Part shown: piece by piece, positions 60,834 to 64,000 of the stretch
How positions within the stretch are numbered: the first letter of the stretch is position 1
How the letters are laid out: each line of letters starts with the position of its first letter
Source: Prevotella sp. 10(H)
Lineage (GTDB): Bacteria; Bacteroidota; Bacteroidia; Bacteroidales; Dysgonomonadaceae
Assembly: GCF_000711235.1 (NCBI RefSeq)
Contig: NZ_JOMI01000007.1
Coordinates: forward strand, 620,001-684,000
DNA length: 64,000 nucleotides
Direction of reading: 5' to 3'
Program-made: the position numbers and the translations under genes
Notes under the pieces: generated by a model
Databases searched by the model: none
Told to the model about the DNA's origin: nothing
Seen by the model: the letters and a program-made list of their open reading frames with translations, nothing else

Positions 60834-61655
60834 ATGATCTGTTTTCCCAATGCCAAAATAAACTTAGGATTGAATATCATTTCCAAACGTCCTGACGGAT
60901 ATCACAATTTGGAGACTATATTTTATCCGATCGATATAAAAGATGCTCTTGAAATAGTAATTAAAGAAGGGTTGGAGAAAGATGTATTTATCGAAGCAGG
61001 TATTAAAATAGATTCCGCATCAGAAGATAATCTGGTGATGAAGGCTTTAAGACTCATGCGGACAAAATACGACTTTCCTTTTCTTGAGGTTCATCTCCTT
61101 AAAAAAATACCTTTCGGCGCAGGTCTTGGGGGTGGCTCTGCGGATGCCTCCTTTATGTTGAAACTTATCAATGACAGCTTTCAATTGGGAACTTCAGATG
61201 AGGAATTGGCTGCACTGGCCGTTCAGCTGGGAGCCGACTGCCCGTTTTTTATTTACAACAAACCTGTTTTTGCAGAGGGAGTTGGAGAGAAATTTCAGAA
61301 TATTGAATTATCGTTAAAAGGATATCATATAATTCTGGTAAAGCCTGATATACATGTACCTACTAAAGATGCTTTTGCCGAGATAAAGCCACAGCAGCCG
61401 GGTTTATCGTTAAAAGAAATTATCAAACGTCCGGTTACAGAATGGCGGGAGCTAATGATCAATGACTTTGAAAAAAGCGTATTTGCGAAATATCCTGAAA
61501 TAAAGAATATTAAAGATAAATTGTACCATCGCGGAGCTTTATATGCTTCTATGACTGGTTCGGGTTCTTCTGTTTTTGGAATCTTTGAAAAAAACGTTGA
61601 TAATATTGATTTTTCGGATTCCGGATATTTTGTCTGGAAAGGACAATTTCTGTAA
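60834..61655 (+). CDS. ispE: 4-diphosphocytidyl-2-C-methyl-D-erythritol kinase
   Basis: 273 residues. The GHMP kinase fold begins [20 protein letters not shown] (4-23, substrate site with Lys8 and Asp21), has the ATP loop [14 protein letters not shown] (93-106) and the C-terminal [10 protein letters not shown]. It phosphorylates CDP-methylerythritol in the MEP isoprenoid pathway. The start lies eight bases past the 105-base palindrome, so its promoter must be inside or before that repeat. Confidence 0.94.
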   Translation: MICFPNAKINLGLNIISKRPDGYHNLETIFYPIDIKDALEIVIKEGLEKDVFIEAGIKIDSASEDNLVMKALRLMRTKYDFPFLEVHLLKKIPFGAGLGGGSADASFMLKLINDSFQLGTSDEELAALAVQLGADCPFFIYNKPVFAEGVGEKFQNIELSLKGYHIILVKPDIHVPTKDAFAEIKPQQPGLSLKEIIKRPVTEWRELMINDFEKSVFAKYPEIKNIKDKLYHRGALYASMTGSGSSVFGIFEKNVDNIDFSDSGYFVWKGQFL

Positions 61656-61824
61656 GGCGTAAAGAATATTGTTTAATGTCGGGAATATATGAATTTGATA
61701 TTTCTGACATTTACTTTTTTTATGAATATACATAAACGCATTAACTGCATAATATTTATTTTCTGAAAATAAAACCGTACCTTTGATAGTTATTATCTAT
61801 TTAAAATCCAGGCTAATTAATTAA

Positions 61825-62802
61825 ATGAAAAAATATATTATATATTTTGTGTCCGCTTTTTCTCTGTGCTTCGCTGCATTCCTTTTGCTGGCGAACAACA
61901 GTCAGGAAGAGGTGCAGTCTAAGGCACCCTATGTATTGTCGATGACAAAGTCGATCGAAGTACCTCACAAAGTCACATTTGCAGGAGAAGAACTTGTGCT
62001 GGACAGATATGATTTGCACGAGCGCTACGACCGTGAAATAAACGGCTTCACCTATCTTCATTCTACTACATTGCTTCTGATAAAGAAAGCAAACAGATAT
62101 TTTCCTCTGATAGAACCGATCTTGAAAGAAAACGGGATTCCCGATGATTTTAAATATTTAGCTGTAATAGAAAGCAGTCTCGATCACAGAGCGGTATCAT
62201 CAGCAGGTGCAGCAGGTTTATGGCAGTTTATGCCGAAAACTGCACCTAATTACGGATTGGAAGTTTCACCGGAAGTAGATGAAAGATATTCAATAGAGAA
62301 ATCTACGGAGGCAGCATGCCGCTATTTCAAAGAAGCATATGCTAAATACGGTAGCTGGGCGAGCGTGGCGCTTTCGTATAATGCAGGGCAGGGACGTATC
62401 AGTACCGAGCTGGAAAAGCAACAGGCAGACGATAGCCTCGATCTTTGGCTGGTTAACGAAACTACCCGTTACTATTACCGTATGCTGGCCATAAAGCAAA
62501 TACTGGAAGAACCTGCAAAATATGGTTTCGTACTCACTGAAAACGATTTATATAAACCGATAGAATTCACAAAAACGGAAGTTACACAAACAATTCCCGA
62601 TTTAGCAGCGTTTGCTAAACAAAACGGTCTTACTTATGCACAACTAAAGGATTTCAATTCATGGCTTCGTGACAGGAAACTTACTATTTCAGCAAAGAGT
62701 CAGAGTGCATATACAATCCTTTTGCCGACACAGGAATCTTTGTACTACAAAAAAGGAGAAAGAGTAAAAGTGCATAACAGGGCATGGATTTATCAGAACT
62801 AA
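61825..62802 (+). CDS. membrane-bound lytic transglycosylase (MltD-like, GH23)
   Basis: 325 residues with one N-terminal hydrophobic segment (about 4-22). The SLT catalytic Glu116 is in VIESSLDHRAVSSAGAAG, followed by GLWQFMPKTA and the ALSYNAGQGRI block. It cleaves peptidoglycan glycan strands with formation of 1,6-anhydro-MurNAc. The C-terminal 60 residues (YAQLKDFNSWLRD...) look like a partial LysM-type binding domain. TACCTTTG at 61778-61785 is a candidate -7 element, with a weak -33 match. Confidence 0.88.
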   Translation: MKKYIIYFVSAFSLCFAAFLLLANNSQEEVQSKAPYVLSMTKSIEVPHKVTFAGEELVLDRYDLHERYDREINGFTYLHSTTLLLIKKANRYFPLIEPILKENGIPDDFKYLAVIESSLDHRAVSSAGAAGLWQFMPKTAPNYGLEVSPEVDERYSIEKSTEAACRYFKEAYAKYGSWASVALSYNAGQGRISTELEKQQADDSLDLWLVNETTRYYYRMLAIKQILEEPAKYGFVLTENDLYKPIEFTKTEVTQTIPDLAAFAKQNGLTYAQLKDFNSWLRDRKLTISAKSQSAYTILLPTQESLYYKKGERVKVHNRAWIYQN

Positions 62803-62838
62803 AAATGTTATCAAGAAAGAAGGAGCATTTTAATTTTA

Positions 62839-64000
62839 ATGGAAACAAATACACAGGAAACTAAAGAGACGATAAGCGTGTATGGAGCACGCGTTCACAA
62901 CCTGAAAAATATAGATGTTGAGATTCCCCGCGATTCGCTTGTTGTAATTACGGGTTTGAGTGGCAGTGGAAAATCATCACTGGCATTCGATACGATTTTC
63001 GCCGAAGGCCAGCGTCGTTATATAGAAACTTTTTCGGCATATGCCCGCAATTTTCTGGGCAATATGGAACGGCCCGATGTGGATAAGATAACAGGTCTCA
63101 GTCCGGTTATTTCGATCGAACAGAAGACTACAAACAGGAATCCGCGTTCTACAGTAGGTACTACCACCGAGATATATGATTTCTTGCGTCTGCTTTACGC
63201 ACGTGCGGGTGAAGCTTATTCATACCTCACAGGCGAAAAAATGGTGAAATATACCGAGGAGCAGATTCTTGAGCTTATAATGGAGCGTTATATCGGTAAA
63301 AAGATATATCTACTGGCTCCGGTAGTTCGTAACCGTAAAGGGCATTATAAAGAACTTTTCGAGCAGATCAGTAAGAAAGGATATCTCACAGTACGTGTCG
63401 ACGGGGCTATTCGCGAGATACTTCCCGGTATGCGGCTCGACCGTTATAAGATGCACAGTGTTGAAATATTGATCGACAAACTAATGGTATCCAATAAGTT
63501 TGCCGATAATCTTAAAAATAGCTTACGTACTGCTATGAAGCAAGGCGACGGACTGATTATGATTCAGGAAGTGGAAACGGACGAAGTGCGCCATTTCAGC
63601 CGCCAATTGATGTGTCCTACTACCGGACTGTCATACAGTGAGCCGGCTCCGCATACCTTTTCGTTCAATTCGCCTCATGGTGCCTGTCCGAGATGTAAGG
63701 GTCTGGGTGTTGTCAATCAGATCGATATGGATAAGATTGTACCGAAGCCGCAACTCAGTATATATGCAGGAGGAATAGCGCCTTTGGGCAAATATAAAAA
63801 TTCACTGTTTTTCTGGCAGATAGAAGCTATTTGTGAGAAACATGGCGTATCTATAAAGACTCCGATAAAGGATATCCCACAGGAAGCTTTAGATGACATC
63901 ATGTTCGGAACCGATGAACGTTTACAGATAAAAAATGAATCGTTGGGTACATCCAATTATGTGGTTGCTTTTGAAGGAGTAACTAAATATATCGAGATGC
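62839..64000 (+). CDS. uvrA: excinuclease ABC subunit A, N-terminal part
   Basis: Open from the ATG at 62839 ([20 protein letters not shown]) to the window edge, 387 codons. The first ATPase shows Walker [15 protein letters not shown], then [20 protein letters not shown] and the Q-loop region, and [10 protein letters not shown]. The first zinc module reads CPTTG ... CPRCKGLG, i.e. three cysteines instead of four. UvrA recognises DNA damage with UvrB. The rest of the gene lies outside the window. Confidence 0.94.
   Translation, partial: METNTQETKETISVYGARVHNLKNIDVEIPRDSLVVITGLSGSGKSSLAFDTIFAEGQRRYIETFSAYARNFLGNMERPDVDKITGLSPVISIEQKTTNRNPRSTVGTTTEIYDFLRLLYARAGEAYSYLTGEKMVKYTEEQILELIMERYIGKKIYLLAPVVRNRKGHYKELFEQISKKGYLTVRVDGAIREILPGMRLDRYKMHSVEILIDKLMVSNKFADNLKNSLRTAMKQGDGLIMIQEVETDEVRHFSRQLMCPTTGLSYSEPAPHTFSFNSPHGACPRCKGLGVVNQIDMDKIVPKPQLSIYAGGIAPLGKYKNSLFFWQIEAICEKHGVSIKTPIKDIPQEALDDIMFGTDERLQIKNESLGTSNYVVAFEGVTKYIEM

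Overview
The window comes from a low-GC member of the Bacteroidota (order Bacteroidales). The 16S rRNA signature, the fimbrillin-like lipoprotein, a PorW/SprE-type lipoprotein, DUF349, DUF4827 and DUF5686 proteins, meso-diaminopimelate dehydrogenase and the TTTG / TAnnTTTG promoters all fit. The 16S sequence looks to me like Dysgonomonas or a close relative, but that is from memory and not from an alignment. Most of the window is ordinary chromosome with one complete rRNA operon near the middle.

Layout. 1-2300: the tail of a lipid kinase, then a broken fulvocin C-like bacteriocin gene followed by an intact membrane/thioredoxin fusion gene. 2447-16354, all on the minus strand: a DUF5686 outer-membrane protein, ettA, a four-helix-bundle gene bracketed by inverted repeats, an acyl-CoA synthetase, a GH43 lipoprotein, a DUF349 protein and a PorW/SprE-like TPR lipoprotein. 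16355-16894: a repeat-rich gap. 16895-20275: an L-cysteine desulfidase-like enzyme, a small lipoprotein, a DUF1573 protein and a fimbrillin-like lipoprotein with a long structured leader. 21082-26776: a three-gene RND efflux operon (adaptor, pump, outer-membrane factor), then an esterase. 27662-30427, minus strand: a small hypothetical, a HIT protein, greA and a thioredoxin-fold lipoprotein lacking its CxxC. 30634-31677: an unrecognised envelope protein.

31783-37450 is the rRNA operon: promoter, leader with a boxA-like motif, 16S, tRNA-Ile(GAT), tRNA-Ala(TGC), 23S, 5S and terminator. Its spacers carry the same simple dispersed repeats found elsewhere in the window. 37516-42750 is a surface-oriented patch: a GT9 glycosyltransferase, a SpaA/FISUMP-like lipoprotein, a GT2 glycosyltransferase and a BACON-CotH lipoprotein. 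42973-51324: gyrB, a HAD phosphatase, a small conserved protein, an M28/SufE/membrane-protein cluster, thiamin pyrophosphokinase, nspC and a 54-residue protein. 51494-53355 is a BlaR1/BlaI-type regulatory pair with a visible operator. 53553-64000 is a housekeeping run on the plus strand: rpe, comEC, a DHH phosphoesterase, DUF4827, glmM, DUF2461, ddh, ispE, a lytic transglycosylase and the start of uvrA.

The most unusual items are: the fulvocin C-like locus, where a stop codon sits exactly where the first of eight cysteines is expected; the four-helix-bundle gene framed by inverted repeats; and several families of short, dispersed, partly palindromic intergenic repeats, including one element of about 40 bp present three times. 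No phage, integrase, transposase or CRISPR array was seen.
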